DNA of 64,000 nucleotides. Source: Marmoricola sp. Its GTDB lineage: Bacteria; Actinomycetota; Actinomycetes; Propionibacteriales; Nocardioidaceae. The stretch spans positions 1 through 64,000 of the forward strand of contig JAOPXK010000060.1 of assembly GCA_025965195.1 (NCBI GenBank), read 5' to 3'. The notes under the pieces are model-generated. The model saw nothing but the letters and a program-made list of their open reading frames with translations. It ran no database searches and was not told where the DNA came from. Made by a program: the position numbers and the translations under genes. Shown here piece by piece: positions 46,519 to 54,991 of the stretch; the stretch's first letter is position 1; each line of letters opens with the position of its first letter.

Positions 46519-47778
46519 ATGGCAAGACATCTTTCGGCGTGCCTGTTGCTCGTCGGAGTGGTTGCCGGTCTCGTCGCCGGCTGCGGGGGTCCCGATGAGA
46601 GCCTGCTCGGCAACGAGGACGTCCCCACCCAGCGCGCGGACGAGCAGGCGATCATGGACCAGCAGGCGCAGGCGGTCGCGGACCACAGTCTGGTGAACTT
46701 CATGGCCAGCGTCGACCGCACCGACAAGGCGTTCGTCGCCCGTGAGCGGCGGCTCTTCCGGAACCTCAGCCAGCTCCCGCTGGAGAAGTTCGGCTACACC
46801 GTGCTCGACCGGACCTGGCCCGACACCCTCGTTGATCCGGCGTGGGGCAAGAACGTGCGGCTGCCGGAGGTCCTGGTGACCACGCAGCTCGAGGGCTTCG
46901 ACCAGCGGCCCGTGCAGCAGGTGACCGGGTTCGCCTTCGCGGAGAAGGACGACTCGCTCCTGCTCGTGTCCGATCGCACCCGCACCGGCGACGTCTTTCC
47001 CGGCTCACATCCGGCGCCGTGGGATCTCACGAAGATCCATGTCAAGAGCTCCTATGACGTGCTGGCCATCTTCGACGACGCGATGTGGCCGAAGGCCCAG
47101 CAGATCAGCGACGCCGTGCAGCAGGGGATCTGGGACGACGACTCGGTCCTCCCCTTCACCTGGTCGGACCGGGTGGTGGTCTACGCCGTCGACAACAAGG
47201 CGGTGCTGGGCTCCTTCGACGCCGTACCCGGTGGCGACATCAACCACGTCGGGGCACTGACCTTCCCGGTCTACTCCGATGTCGACCGCCGGGTCCCTGC
47301 CGGGACCCGGTTCATCGTGCTGCCGAGCTCCGTCAACGCCGGCGAGCCGTTCATGGGCGAGACCATCCGGCACGAGATCTCCCATGTCGCCATCGGCACC
47401 CGCGACGACGGAGACCCGCGCTGGGTCTCGGAGGGGATCGCGGAGTACCTGGGCGCGCACCCACTCTCCAGGAACCTTCGCCGGATCCCGACGATCGCGC
47501 TCGGCCGGGCGCAACAGGGCGCCACCTCGATGCCGGACTCCCAGACGTTCAACGGTCCCGACGCCGAGTGGAACTACGCCCTGTCGTGGATGGCCATCGA
47601 CTACATCGCCGCGACCCAGGGCGAGTCGAAGATCTGGGCGCTGATGGACGCGTTGCACAACGGCGGCTCCGGCACCACCGACGCCAACCAGGACACCGCC
47701 GTTCGTCGGGTGCTCGGCTTCGACACTCACGAGCTGGCTCGCCGGGCAGCCGCGCGGATCGTCCAGCTCTACGGCTGA
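46519..47778 (+). CDS. Lipoprotein with gluzincin metalloprotease motif
   Basis: 419-aa exported lipoprotein: hydrophobic signal ending in LVAGC (Cys 22). The C-terminal part has HEISH at residues 285-289 and SEGIAEYLG with E305/E309, the two zinc-site elements of gluzincin proteases (peptidase MA-like). The N-terminal 250 residues have no recognised domain. It starts 6 nt after dxs and may be co-transcribed. It is convergent with the AlkD-like gene and overlaps it by 10 nt. Confidence 0.78.
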   Translation: MARHLSACLLLVGVVAGLVAGCGGPDESLLGNEDVPTQRADEQAIMDQQAQAVADHSLVNFMASVDRTDKAFVARERRLFRNLSQLPLEKFGYTVLDRTWPDTLVDPAWGKNVRLPEVLVTTQLEGFDQRPVQQVTGFAFAEKDDSLLLVSDRTRTGDVFPGSHPAPWDLTKIHVKSSYDVLAIFDDAMWPKAQQISDAVQQGIWDDDSVLPFTWSDRVVVYAVDNKAVLGSFDAVPGGDINHVGALTFPVYSDVDRRVPAGTRFIVLPSSVNAGEPFMGETIRHEISHVAIGTRDDGDPRWVSEGIAEYLGAHPLSRNLRRIPTIALGRAQQGATSMPDSQTFNGPDAEWNYALSWMAIDYIAATQGESKIWALMDALHNGGSGTTDANQDTAVRRVLGFDTHELARRAAARIVQLYG

Positions 47779-48530
47779 AGCCGCTTGAGTGCCTCGCGTT
47801 GCGAGAGCCCGGACAGCGACTCCGACCGAGCAGTCACGAAGTCCCTGACCCAGTCGGGTGCGGTGCGTGCATGGTCGCGCAGGGCCCAGCCGATCGCCTT
47901 GCGGATGAAGAAGTCCCGGCCGTACGGCGACAGTGCCGGGGTCCCTCGCGTGGAGCCGTCGAGGTTCGCATCGATCGCGTCGCGGAGCAGGTCCTGGTCG
48001 ACGTCGGCCCGTAGGCCGACCTGACAGATGATCGCGGACCGGCGTACCCACAGATCGTCGGCGACCGCCCAGGTCCGGAGCTCGGGCGTCAGCGTGGACC
48101 GGTGCCGCACCAGCAGGCCTCGCACCAGATGGGTGGCGACCTCGTCGACGTGGTCCCACCACGCGCCGGTCCAGATCAGGTGCTGGTAGAGCCCGAGCGT
48201 CTGCGGTTGCTGATGTTCGCGGTAACGACGATGACGTGCGAGGGCGATGGCGGCGTACCTCTCCTCGCGGAACTCCGCACCGTCCCAGAGCGCCCGGATC
48301 GCCTCCTGCCAGGAGTCCTCGTCCGGCAACACGTTCGCGTCGAAGATCCGGCGGCAGAGGGCGGTCATCGGGACCGAGCTGACGCCGCGGTACGGCATCG
48401 CCGACTTCATGTACGCCTGCATGGCCGGGGCCTTGACCGGGTCGGCCAGGGTGGCGATCGCCCGCCGGACGAGGGCCGCCAGCTCGAGCGGCCGGACCGT
48501 GTCGACTTCCTCACGCTCGGTAGCGGGCAT
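47769..48530 (-). CDS. DNA alkylation repair protein (AlkD-like)
   Basis: 253-aa HEAT-like superhelical DNA glycosylase of the AlkD family, which removes bulky or positively charged alkylated purines. Seen: GVSSVPMTALCRRIF near residue 42, REERYAAIALARHRRY, TWAVADDLWVRRSAIICQV and the C-terminal PYGRDFFIRKAIGWALRDHA with the Asp/Trp positions typical of the family. ATG 48530 was chosen because a TAGCGT box on the minus strand at 48538-48543 leaves 7 nt to the start. A longer upstream frame is spurious. Confidence 0.88.
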   Translation of the reverse strand: MPATEREEVDTVRPLELAALVRRAIATLADPVKAPAMQAYMKSAMPYRGVSSVPMTALCRRIFDANVLPDEDSWQEAIRALWDGAEFREERYAAIALARHRRYREHQQPQTLGLYQHLIWTGAWWDHVDEVATHLVRGLLVRHRSTLTPELRTWAVADDLWVRRSAIICQVGLRADVDQDLLRDAIDANLDGSTRGTPALSPYGRDFFIRKAIGWALRDHARTAPDWVRDFVTARSESLSGLSQREALKRLQP

Positions 48531-48537
48531 AATCCGA

Positions 48538-48543
48538 ACGCTA
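48538..48543 (-). promoter_or_regulatory. -10 box (TAGCGT, minus strand) of the alkD-like gene
   Basis: Seven nucleotides separate TAGCGT from ATG 48530, so this mRNA is probably leaderless. It faces the PAC2 promoter across about 20 bp. Confidence 0.4.
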
Positions 48544-48559
48544 GCCGGGTTGCCGCTAC

Positions 48560-48565
48560 TAGGGT
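48560..48565 (+). promoter_or_regulatory. -10 box (TAGGGT) of the PAC2 gene
   Basis: TAGGGT places transcription start near 48572, leaving a leader of about 28 nt with the AGAGAGGAAG ribosome site before GTG 48601. Confidence 0.45.
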
Positions 48566-48600
48566 GGATCAGACGACCACCGCAAGAGAGGAAGCAACTC

Positions 48601-49518
48601 GTGACCAAGGCACGTTTCGTGCACATCGTCGACGACGTCCCGGAGCTCGAGGGACGCAGCGACGGGCCAGCGATGGTGGTCGCGATGGACGGTTTCCTCG
48701 ACGCAGGCAACGCCTCGGCGTTGACGGTCGCGCACCTGACCAAGGACTCACCGGGACGGGTGGTGGCGAGCTTCGAGGTCGACGAGTTCTACGACTACCG
48801 CGCGCGGCGTCCTGCGCTGACGTTCCTGGAGGACCGCTACACCGACTACGACGCCCCGCGGCTCGTGGTACGCCTGATGTCCGATGCGATGGAGTCGCCG
48901 TACCTCCTGCTCACCGGTCCCGAGCCAGACGCCCGCTGGGAGGCCTTCATCGAGGCCGTCGCCCGCGTCGTCGAGCACTTCAAGGTTCGGCTGGTCGTGT
49001 CGATCGGCTCGGTGCCGATGGCCGTGCCGCACACCCGGCCGGTCCAGCTGACCAATCACGCCACCGCCCAGCGCCTGCTGATCCAGGACAACGTCTGGAA
49101 GGGCGAGATCCGGGTGCCCGCGAGCGCGCAGGCGGTGCTGGAGATCCGCCTCGGCGAGAAGGGGCACGACGCGATGGGTTTTGTCGCGCACATCCCGCAC
49201 TACGTCGCGCAGTTCGACTACCCGCAGGCATCGATCGCCCTGCTCGAGGGTGTCGAGGACGTCACCGGACTCCAGTGGGACCACAGCGCGCTCCGGACGG
49301 CGGGGGAGACCAAGCAGGTCGAGATCGCCACCCAGATCGCCGACTCCGACGAGGTTCGTGACGTCGTCCACGGCCTCGAGCAGCAGTACGACGCGTTCCA
49401 CACCGGCCAGCAGGGCGGGAACCTCCTCGCCAACGACCAGCCGCTGCCCTCGGGCGAGGAGCTCGGCGCCCAGTTCGAGCAGTTCCTGGCTCGGCTCGAC
49501 CAGCACGACGAGGACTGA
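48601..49518 (+). CDS. PAC2 family (proteasome assembly chaperone-like) protein
   Basis: 305-aa protein of the PAC2/DUF75 family found across proteasome-bearing actinobacteria and archaea. Conserved blocks: AMVVAMDGFLDAGNASA near residue 24, FEVDEFYDYRARRP near residue 58, LLTGPEPDARWEAF and GFVAHIPHYVAQFDYP near residue 195. The precise role in bacteria is unknown. GTG 48601 follows a strong ribosome site; an upstream extension of the frame lacks homology. It is followed 3 nt later by tesB. Confidence 0.9.
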   Translation: MTKARFVHIVDDVPELEGRSDGPAMVVAMDGFLDAGNASALTVAHLTKDSPGRVVASFEVDEFYDYRARRPALTFLEDRYTDYDAPRLVVRLMSDAMESPYLLLTGPEPDARWEAFIEAVARVVEHFKVRLVVSIGSVPMAVPHTRPVQLTNHATAQRLLIQDNVWKGEIRVPASAQAVLEIRLGEKGHDAMGFVAHIPHYVAQFDYPQASIALLEGVEDVTGLQWDHSALRTAGETKQVEIATQIADSDEVRDVVHGLEQQYDAFHTGQQGGNLLANDQPLPSGEELGAQFEQFLARLDQHDED

Positions 49519-49521
49519 CGG

Positions 49522-50385
49522 GTGCCGAAGAACGTCCAGGAGCTCATTGATCTCCTCGACCTCGAGGTGATCGAGGACAACCTCTTCCGCGGCCGGCAGC
49601 CGGACACCTTGATGCAGCGCGTCTTCGGTGGACAGGTGGCGGCGCACGCCCTCGTCGCGGCGGCGCGGACCACGAAGCCGGAGTTCCATGTGCACTCGCT
49701 GCACTCGTACTTCCTGCGTCCGGGCGACACCTCGGTGCCGATCGTGTACGACGTGGAGCGGATCCGTGACGGGCGGTCCTTCTCGACCCGCCGGGTCGTC
49801 GCACGCCAACACGGCAGGGCGATCTTCGGACTGACCACGAGCTTCCAGATCCCCGAGGAGGGGTTCGAGCACCAGGACGTGATGCCCGACGTACCCGGCC
49901 CGGAGGAGTGCATCGGGCTCGGCGAGGCGCGCGCGGAGAGCAGCGACGCGAGCCAGGCGTGGAAGCAGGAGTGGGCTGCCCTCGATGTGAGGTACGCCGG
50001 CGACTCGCGTCCTGGCGGCAACCTGGAGGACCCCAGCTTCCCTGCGCGCGCCCGGCTCTGGATCCGCGTCAACGGGGAGCTGCCCGATGACGCGCTCCAG
50101 CACACGACCGCCTTCACCTATGCCAGCGACATGACCCTGCTCGCGGCAACGCTCGTGCCCCACAAGGTGATCATCGGCGAGCCCGACCTGCACGCGGCGT
50201 CACTCGACCATTCGATCTGGTTCCACCGGCCGTTCCGCGCGGACCGCTGGTGGCTCTACGACCAGTCGTCACCGTCGGCGTCGGGGGGCCGCGGGCTTGC
50301 GATCGCCCGGGTGTTCACCCAGGAGGGCATCCTCGTCGCCAGCGTGGCCCAGGAGGGCCTGATCCGGCAGCACAAGCCGGCCTGA
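49522..50385 (+). CDS. tesB: Acyl-CoA thioesterase II (TesB-type)
   Basis: 287-aa double-hotdog thioesterase that splits medium- and long-chain acyl-CoA to free fatty acid and CoA. Family blocks: FGGQVAAHALVAAART near residue 35, HSLHSYFLRPGDTSVPIVYDVERIRDG, and the C-terminal LDHSIWFHRPFRADRWWLY with the active-site Asp, plus a Gln/Thr pair in HTTAFTYASDM. GTG 49522 follows the PAC2 stop by 3 nt. It is convergent with the htdX gene, placing it at the edge of the lipid module. Confidence 0.93.
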   Translation: MPKNVQELIDLLDLEVIEDNLFRGRQPDTLMQRVFGGQVAAHALVAAARTTKPEFHVHSLHSYFLRPGDTSVPIVYDVERIRDGRSFSTRRVVARQHGRAIFGLTTSFQIPEEGFEHQDVMPDVPGPEECIGLGEARAESSDASQAWKQEWAALDVRYAGDSRPGGNLEDPSFPARARLWIRVNGELPDDALQHTTAFTYASDMTLLAATLVPHKVIIGEPDLHAASLDHSIWFHRPFRADRWWLYDQSSPSASGGRGLAIARVFTQEGILVASVAQEGLIRQHKPA

Positions 50386-50389
50386 CGGG

Positions 50390-51262
50390 TCAGCGGGTGC
50401 GGCCGACCAGGTGCGGCGACGCGTTCTTCGGGTTCGTGAGCGAGAAGTCGATCCCGCCTGCGACGACCCGGGAGCCGAAGGCCACCGTGCCGGGCAGGAA
50501 GATCGGCTTCTTGAACTCGACCTCGACGGTCACGTCGTCCGCGAGTCGTGTGTCGAACGCGGCGACGCAGCGCGCCTTGCTCCACATCCCGTGCGCGATC
50601 TGACGATGGAAGCCCAGCGCCTTGGCGGTCAACGGGTAGAGGTGGATCGGATTGTGGTCACCCGACACCGCGGCGTACCTGCGGCCGAGGTTGGCGGGGA
50701 GCTTCCACTCCGTGCCGTTGCTGGGCACCACGTCGAACGGCTCGCGCACATCGGCACCTGCCGTGGGATCTGACCGGCTGATCCGGAGGTACTCCGAGGT
50801 CGACTCCCACACGGTGTCCTCATCGGATGTCACGGTGCTGACGAAGTCGAAGACCTTGCCCTTCGGGTGTGGGCGCAGGTTGTCGGCTCGGGCCGACACG
50901 GTCAGCCGCTCGGTCGGCTTGATCGGCCGGTGCTGGTGGATGCTGTTGGCGAGGTGCACGGTGCCGATGGCCGGGTAGGGAAACGTCCGGTCGGTCATCA
51001 GGGCCATGTGCAGCGGGAACGCCAGCATGTGTACGTAGGTCAGCGGAATCGTCTCGCGCCTCTCGAACCCGCACACCCGGGCGTACGCCGCGACGTGCGC
51101 CCGGTCGATCGCGACGTCGTTCCGGGTGAGCGTCAGGTCGGGCAGGTCCCCGCCCTTCTTGGCCACGCCGGGGACGAGGTTCACCCCGGGGATGGCCGGA
51201 AGCGCAGCCTTCAACATCACGGGCAGCCCGCCCCTGATGTCATCGACGTTGCGCTCGACCAT
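50390..51262 (-). CDS. htdX: MaoC-type (3R)-hydroxyacyl dehydratase (HtdX-like)
   Basis: 290-aa double-hotdog hydratase. The C-terminal half has the hydratase-2 motif YAAVSGDHNPIHLYPLTAKA followed by HGMWSKARCVAAFD, with the catalytic Asp/His pair. The N-terminal half is degenerate, as in mycobacterial HtdX (Rv0241c). It follows fabG4 with a 2-nt gap. The htdX-fabG4/fadA2 order matches M. tuberculosis Rv0241c-Rv0243 (from memory), so I infer 3-hydroxyacyl-CoA or -ACP turnover in fatty acid metabolism. ATG 51262 is the start; a longer frame lies under fabG4. Confidence 0.9.
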   Translation of the reverse strand: MVERNVDDIRGGLPVMLKAALPAIPGVNLVPGVAKKGGDLPDLTLTRNDVAIDRAHVAAYARVCGFERRETIPLTYVHMLAFPLHMALMTDRTFPYPAIGTVHLANSIHQHRPIKPTERLTVSARADNLRPHPKGKVFDFVSTVTSDEDTVWESTSEYLRISRSDPTAGADVREPFDVVPSNGTEWKLPANLGRRYAAVSGDHNPIHLYPLTAKALGFHRQIAHGMWSKARCVAAFDTRLADDVTVEVEFKKPIFLPGTVAFGSRVVAGGIDFSLTNPKNASPHLVGRTR

Positions 51263-51264
51263 GC

Positions 51265-52599
51265 TCAGGCCCCCAGCATCATCTGGCCGCAGACCCGGAC
51301 CACGTTGCCGTTGACGGCGGTGGAGCCGGGGGAGGCGTACCAGGCGATGGCCTCGGCGACGTCGACCGGCAGACCGCCCTGGTTCATGGCGTTCAGGCGC
51401 TGGCCGACCTCCCGGGTGGCGAACGGCACCGCGGCCGTCATCTGGGTGATGATGAAGCCCGGCGCCACCGCGTTGATGGTGATGCCGTCCTTCAGGCCCG
51501 CGGCGAGCGAGTCGACGAAGCCGATCACGCCCGCCTTCGAGGCGGCGTAGTTGGTCTGGCCGAGGTTGCCCGCGATGCCGGCGATCGACGAGACGCCGAT
51601 GATCCGGCCGTTCTTGTTGATCAGGCCCTGGGACAGCAGCTCGGCGGTGATCCGCTCGGGAGCGATCAGGTTGACCGAGATGACCGACTGCCAACGGTCC
51701 TCGGCCATGTTCGCGAGCTTCTTGTCGCGGGTGATGCCGGCGTTGTGCACCACGATGTCGACGCCGCCGAACTCCTTCCTGACGTGCTGGGCAATGCGCT
51801 GGGGAGCGTCGGTGCCCGTGATGTCGAGCGTCAGGTAGTCACCGTCGAGCTCCTTCATCAGGGACTGCAGCTCGCTGGCCGCCTGGGGTACGTCGACGCC
51901 GAGCACGGTCGCGCCGTCCCGGTGCAGCACCCGGGCGATCTGCTCACCGATGCCGCGCGAGGCGCCGGTGACGATGGCGATCTTCCCGTCGAGCGGCTTG
52001 GTCTGGTCGGCGACCGGTTCGGCCTTCGTGGTGCCGGTGGCGCCGAGCCGGACCACCTGGCCGGAGACATACGCGCTCTTCGGGGAGAGGTAGAACGCCA
52101 GCGTCGACTCGATCGTGGACTCGGCGCCGGGTGCGACGTACACGAGGTTGACGCAGGTGCCCTTGCCGATCTCCTTGCCGAGGGAACGGGTCACGCCCTC
52201 GAGCGCGCGCTGCGCGATGCGCTCCTCACCCTCGAGGAGCTCGGGCACGGTGCCGAGTACGACGACGCGCGCGCAGCTCCTGAGACCGCGGAGCAGCGGG
52301 GTGAAGAACTGCTGCAGGCCGACGAGCTCCTCGGCCTTCGTGATGCCGGTGGCGTCGAAGACCAGGGCCTTGTACTTCTCGCCCTCGGTCGGTGTCTTGA
52401 CGTTGGCCACCCCGAGCGAGTCCAGGGCCGCAGAGATCGCGGCGCCGAGGCGTCCGTCACCACCGACGACGACGCTGCCGTCGACGACGGGGGAGCCCAC
52501 CTTCCAGCGATCCAGCCTCACCGGGTTCGGGATGCCGAGGTTCTTGACGAAGAGCTGCCCGAGGGGGCTCGAGGTGAAGGACTGGTAGCGGTCACTCAT
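51265..52599 (-). CDS. fabG4: High-molecular-weight 3-oxoacyl-ACP/CoA reductase FabG4
   Basis: 444-aa two-domain SDR that reduces 3-oxoacyl thioesters with NAD(P)H. The N-terminal 200 residues are a degenerate flavodoxin-like domain (GGDGRLGAAI). The C-terminal SDR has TGASRGIGEQIA near residue 216, HNAGITRD, the Ser in GVSSIAGIAG and the YAASKAG Tyr/Lys pair. This long form is typical of the FabG4 (Rv0242c) group. GGAGGAA precedes ATG 52599. It is divergent from fadA2, with a 210-bp spacer that holds the proposed TetR motif. Confidence 0.93.
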   Translation of the reverse strand: MSDRYQSFTSSPLGQLFVKNLGIPNPVRLDRWKVGSPVVDGSVVVGGDGRLGAAISAALDSLGVANVKTPTEGEKYKALVFDATGITKAEELVGLQQFFTPLLRGLRSCARVVVLGTVPELLEGEERIAQRALEGVTRSLGKEIGKGTCVNLVYVAPGAESTIESTLAFYLSPKSAYVSGQVVRLGATGTTKAEPVADQTKPLDGKIAIVTGASRGIGEQIARVLHRDGATVLGVDVPQAASELQSLMKELDGDYLTLDITGTDAPQRIAQHVRKEFGGVDIVVHNAGITRDKKLANMAEDRWQSVISVNLIAPERITAELLSQGLINKNGRIIGVSSIAGIAGNLGQTNYAASKAGVIGFVDSLAAGLKDGITINAVAPGFIITQMTAAVPFATREVGQRLNAMNQGGLPVDVAEAIAWYASPGSTAVNGNVVRVCGQMMLGA

Positions 52600-52656
52600 G
52601 GGGGGTTCCTCCGGTGGAGTCAGCGGTGAAGTCAGGCAGTCAGAATGTAACTGGAG

Positions 52657-52670
52657 GTGTAACTCAGTGT
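52657..52670 (+). promoter_or_regulatory. Motif GTGTAACNNNGTGT, copy 1 (fabG4/fadA2 spacer)
   Basis: GTGTAACTCAGTGT, 58 nt before the fabG4 start and 139 nt before the fadA2 start. The same motif recurs at 54952-54965 (minus strand) and at 57542-57555. A separate TGTAACT lies 11 nt earlier (52646-52652). The rest of this 210-bp spacer shows no other clear element. Confidence 0.65.
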
Positions 52671-52809
52671 CCAAATTTCGTGACGTGGCCCTCAGAACGT
52701 TTCTTTTCACATGCTCCCGCGCAAGGATGATGCCGCACAACGTCCGACTCTCCGGTTGGCATTCGGTGCCCCACATTCGACCTGTCCACTGATCAGGAGC
52801 ACAGCACCC

Positions 52810-54105
52810 ATGCAGGCAAAAACCCGTCGCGTCGCCATCATCGGCGGCAACCGCATCCCGTTCGCCCGGTCCAACACCGTCTACAAGACGGAGTCCAACC
52901 AGGACATGCTGACCGCCGCCCTCAACGGCCTGGTGGACCGGTTCAACCTGGAGGGCGAGCGGATGGGCGAGGTGGCCGCAGGCGCCGTCATCAAGCACTC
53001 GCGCGACTTCAACCTGACTCGCGAGAGCGTGCTCAGCACCAGGCTCGCGCCCGAGACCCCGGCGGTCGACATCCAGCAGGCGTGCGGCACCGGTCTGCAG
53101 GCGGCGATCTACATCGCCAACAAGATCGCGCTCGGCCAGATCGACGCCGGCATCGCCGGTGGTGCGGACACCACCTCCGACGCGCCGATCGGCGTCAGCG
53201 AGAGCCTGCGCGAGAAGCTCCTCGAGCTCAACCGCGCGAGGGATCTCAGGAGCCGGCTCGCCGTTGCCGCGAAGATCCGCCCGACCGACTTCGGAGTCGA
53301 GATCCCGCGCAACAGTGAGCCCCGCACCGGCTTGGCGATGGGTGACCACGCCGCGCTGACGGCTCTCGAGTGGCGGATCACCCGCGAGGCGCAGGACGAG
53401 CTCGCGGTCAAGTCGCACCACAACCTGGCGAAGTCCTATGACGACGGCTGGCAGGACGACCTGGTCACGCCGTACAAGGGCGTCACCATCGACAAGAACC
53501 TGCGCGCCGACTCCTCGCTCGAGAAGCTCTCCACCCTCAAGCCCGTCTTCGGCAAGGGCGAGTCCGCGACGATGACGGCAGCCAACTCCACGCCGCTGAC
53601 CGACGGTGCATCCGCCGTACTGCTCGCATCGGAGGAGTGGGCCAAGGAGCGCAACCTCCCCGTCCTCGCGTACCTCACCGAGTACGAAACGGCTGCGGTC
53701 GACTTCGTGCACGGTCGCGAGGGGCTGCTGATGGCTCCGGCGTACGCCGTGCCGCGGATGCTCGCGCGTGCCGGGCTGACCCTTCAGGACTTCGACTACT
53801 ACGAGATCCACGAGGCGTTCGCATCACAGGTGCTCTCGACGCTGGCGGCCTGGGAGGACGACGTGTTCTGCAAGGAGCGTCTCGGCCTCGACGCGCCGCT
53901 CGGCTCGATCGACCGCGACAAGCTCAACGTGAAGGGTTCCTCGCTGGCCGCCGGTCACCCGTTCGCCGCGACCGGTGGCCGCCTCCTCGCCAACGCCGCG
54001 AAGCTCCTCGACGCGAAGGCCAGCTCTGGTGGCAGCACCGGCCGGGTCCTCATTTCGATCTGCGCCGCCGGTGGCCAAGGTGTCGTCGCCATCCTGGAAC
54101 GTTGA
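52810..54105 (+). CDS. fadA2: Acetyl-CoA C-acetyltransferase (FadA2-like thiolase)
   Basis: 431-aa thiolase, last step of beta-oxidation (cleaves 3-ketoacyl-CoA) or its reversal. Catalytic residues: nucleophile C92 in QQACGTG, H334 in YEIHEAFASQ, H383 in AAGHPFAATGG and acid/base C418 in ISICAAGGQG. ATG 52810 follows AGGAG. The gene faces fabG4 across a 210-bp spacer and ends in a repeated hairpin region before the convergent tetR gene. It is the counterpart of Rv0243 in the same neighbourhood (from memory). Confidence 0.94.
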   Translation: MQAKTRRVAIIGGNRIPFARSNTVYKTESNQDMLTAALNGLVDRFNLEGERMGEVAAGAVIKHSRDFNLTRESVLSTRLAPETPAVDIQQACGTGLQAAIYIANKIALGQIDAGIAGGADTTSDAPIGVSESLREKLLELNRARDLRSRLAVAAKIRPTDFGVEIPRNSEPRTGLAMGDHAALTALEWRITREAQDELAVKSHHNLAKSYDDGWQDDLVTPYKGVTIDKNLRADSSLEKLSTLKPVFGKGESATMTAANSTPLTDGASAVLLASEEWAKERNLPVLAYLTEYETAAVDFVHGREGLLMAPAYAVPRMLARAGLTLQDFDYYEIHEAFASQVLSTLAAWEDDVFCKERLGLDAPLGSIDRDKLNVKGSSLAAGHPFAATGGRLLANAAKLLDAKASSGGSTGRVLISICAAGGQGVVAILER

Positions 54106-54226
54106 GTTGGGTCTCCGTCACCGTTGAGTAGGGCCTCGGTCACGCTCGCCGTGTGACTAAGGCCTGACTCAACGGCAACCAAGGCTCAACTCAACGGCAA
54201 CCAAGGCCCAACTCAACGGGAATTGG
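54100..54226. repeat. Array of 22-bp repeats in inverted arrangement, bidirectional terminator
   Basis: A 22-bp unit (GTTGAGTTGGGCCT, then TGGTTGCC in its best copy) occurs about five times. Two copies lie in direct orientation at 54100-54143 and three, the last one partial, in the opposite orientation at 54151-54226. Left arm 54121-54143 pairs with 54151-54175 around a 7-nt loop with few mismatches. The array fills the whole space between the fadA2 and tetR stops and would form a strong hairpin on either transcript. Confidence 0.8.
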
Positions 54227-54928
54227 TCAGCCGCCGGCGAGGGCCCGGGCAGACGCGACCAGGTAGCTCTTCACCTGTTCGGACGAGACCGGGGTGATGG
54301 TGGGGATGCCGGGCGCGGACTCGCGGACCAGGATGCCGACGCGGGCGAGCTGCATGGCGCCCAGGCCCGACGCGTACATGTGGTTGGCCAGCATGGTCGA
54401 GTCGTGCGGCTTGAAGACGCCGGTCTCCAGTCCCTTGTCGAGCGCGCTGCTCAGCATCGCCAGGCAACCGGAGATGCCTCGTCCGAGCCGGAACAGGGCG
54501 CTCTCGCTGATCTCCTCGAGGAGCTCGGGTCCGGGCCGGCGCATCAGGGTCTGCGCGCAGTCGACGAATGCGGGGTACTCGACACCGAAGTCGACGAACG
54601 CCTCCACCAGGGCGACGAGCTGGTCGACGGGATCCGAGACCTGGGCGACCGACTTCTCAAGTCGTTCGTGGAGCTCGTCGAGGTAGCGCACCAGGGTCAG
54701 CGCGAACAGCTCTTCCTTGCCACTGAAGTGCCGGTAGATGATCGCGCGGTTGATCCCGACCGAGCGGGCGATGTCCTCGATCTGTGCATCCCGTACGCCG
54801 TTCTCGTCGAACAGCCTCCGGGTGGCGTCGAGGATCTCCTTCTCGCGGGCGCGTCGTCGGGCGGCCGCGGCGGTATGCCGGTTCGTGCCCTGCACGGGCG
54901 CGTCCTTCACCGGCTTGGTGGGCGTCAT
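54227..54928 (-). CDS. TetR/AcrR family regulator of the lipid module
   Basis: 233-aa regulator. A 25-residue unstructured basic N terminus precedes the DNA-binding domain (about residues 27-75) with RRLFDENGVRDAQIEDIARS and GINRAIIYRHFSGKEELF. The ligand domain begins near residue 85. Motif GTGTAACNNNGTGT covers its own -35 region and appears upstream of fabG4/fadA2 and mce, so I infer autorepression and control of lipid genes, possibly released by an acyl-CoA. The position next to fadA2 resembles Rv0238 in mycobacteria (from memory). Confidence 0.9.
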   Translation of the reverse strand: MTPTKPVKDAPVQGTNRHTAAAARRRAREKEILDATRRLFDENGVRDAQIEDIARSVGINRAIIYRHFSGKEELFALTLVRYLDELHERLEKSVAQVSDPVDQLVALVEAFVDFGVEYPAFVDCAQTLMRRPGPELLEEISESALFRLGRGISGCLAMLSSALDKGLETGVFKPHDSTMLANHMYASGLGAMQLARVGILVRESAPGIPTITPVSSEQVKSYLVASARALAGG

Positions 54929-54937
54929 GGCAGCACT

Positions 54938-54967
54938 GTATTACGGTTGCAACACCCTGTTACACAA
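54938..54967 (-). promoter_or_regulatory. tetR promoter with motif GTGTAACNNNGTGT, copy 2
   Basis: On the minus strand, TTGTGT (-35, 54967-54962), an 18-nt spacer and TAATAC (-10, 54943-54938) lead to a start near 54931, three bases before the ATG at 54928, so the mRNA is nearly leaderless. The motif GTGTAACAGGGTGT (54965-54952) overlaps the -35 box and spacer, as expected for an autorepressor site. Confidence 0.65.
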
Positions 54968-54991
54968 GTGTTTGACGCCTGTGACGCCAGC

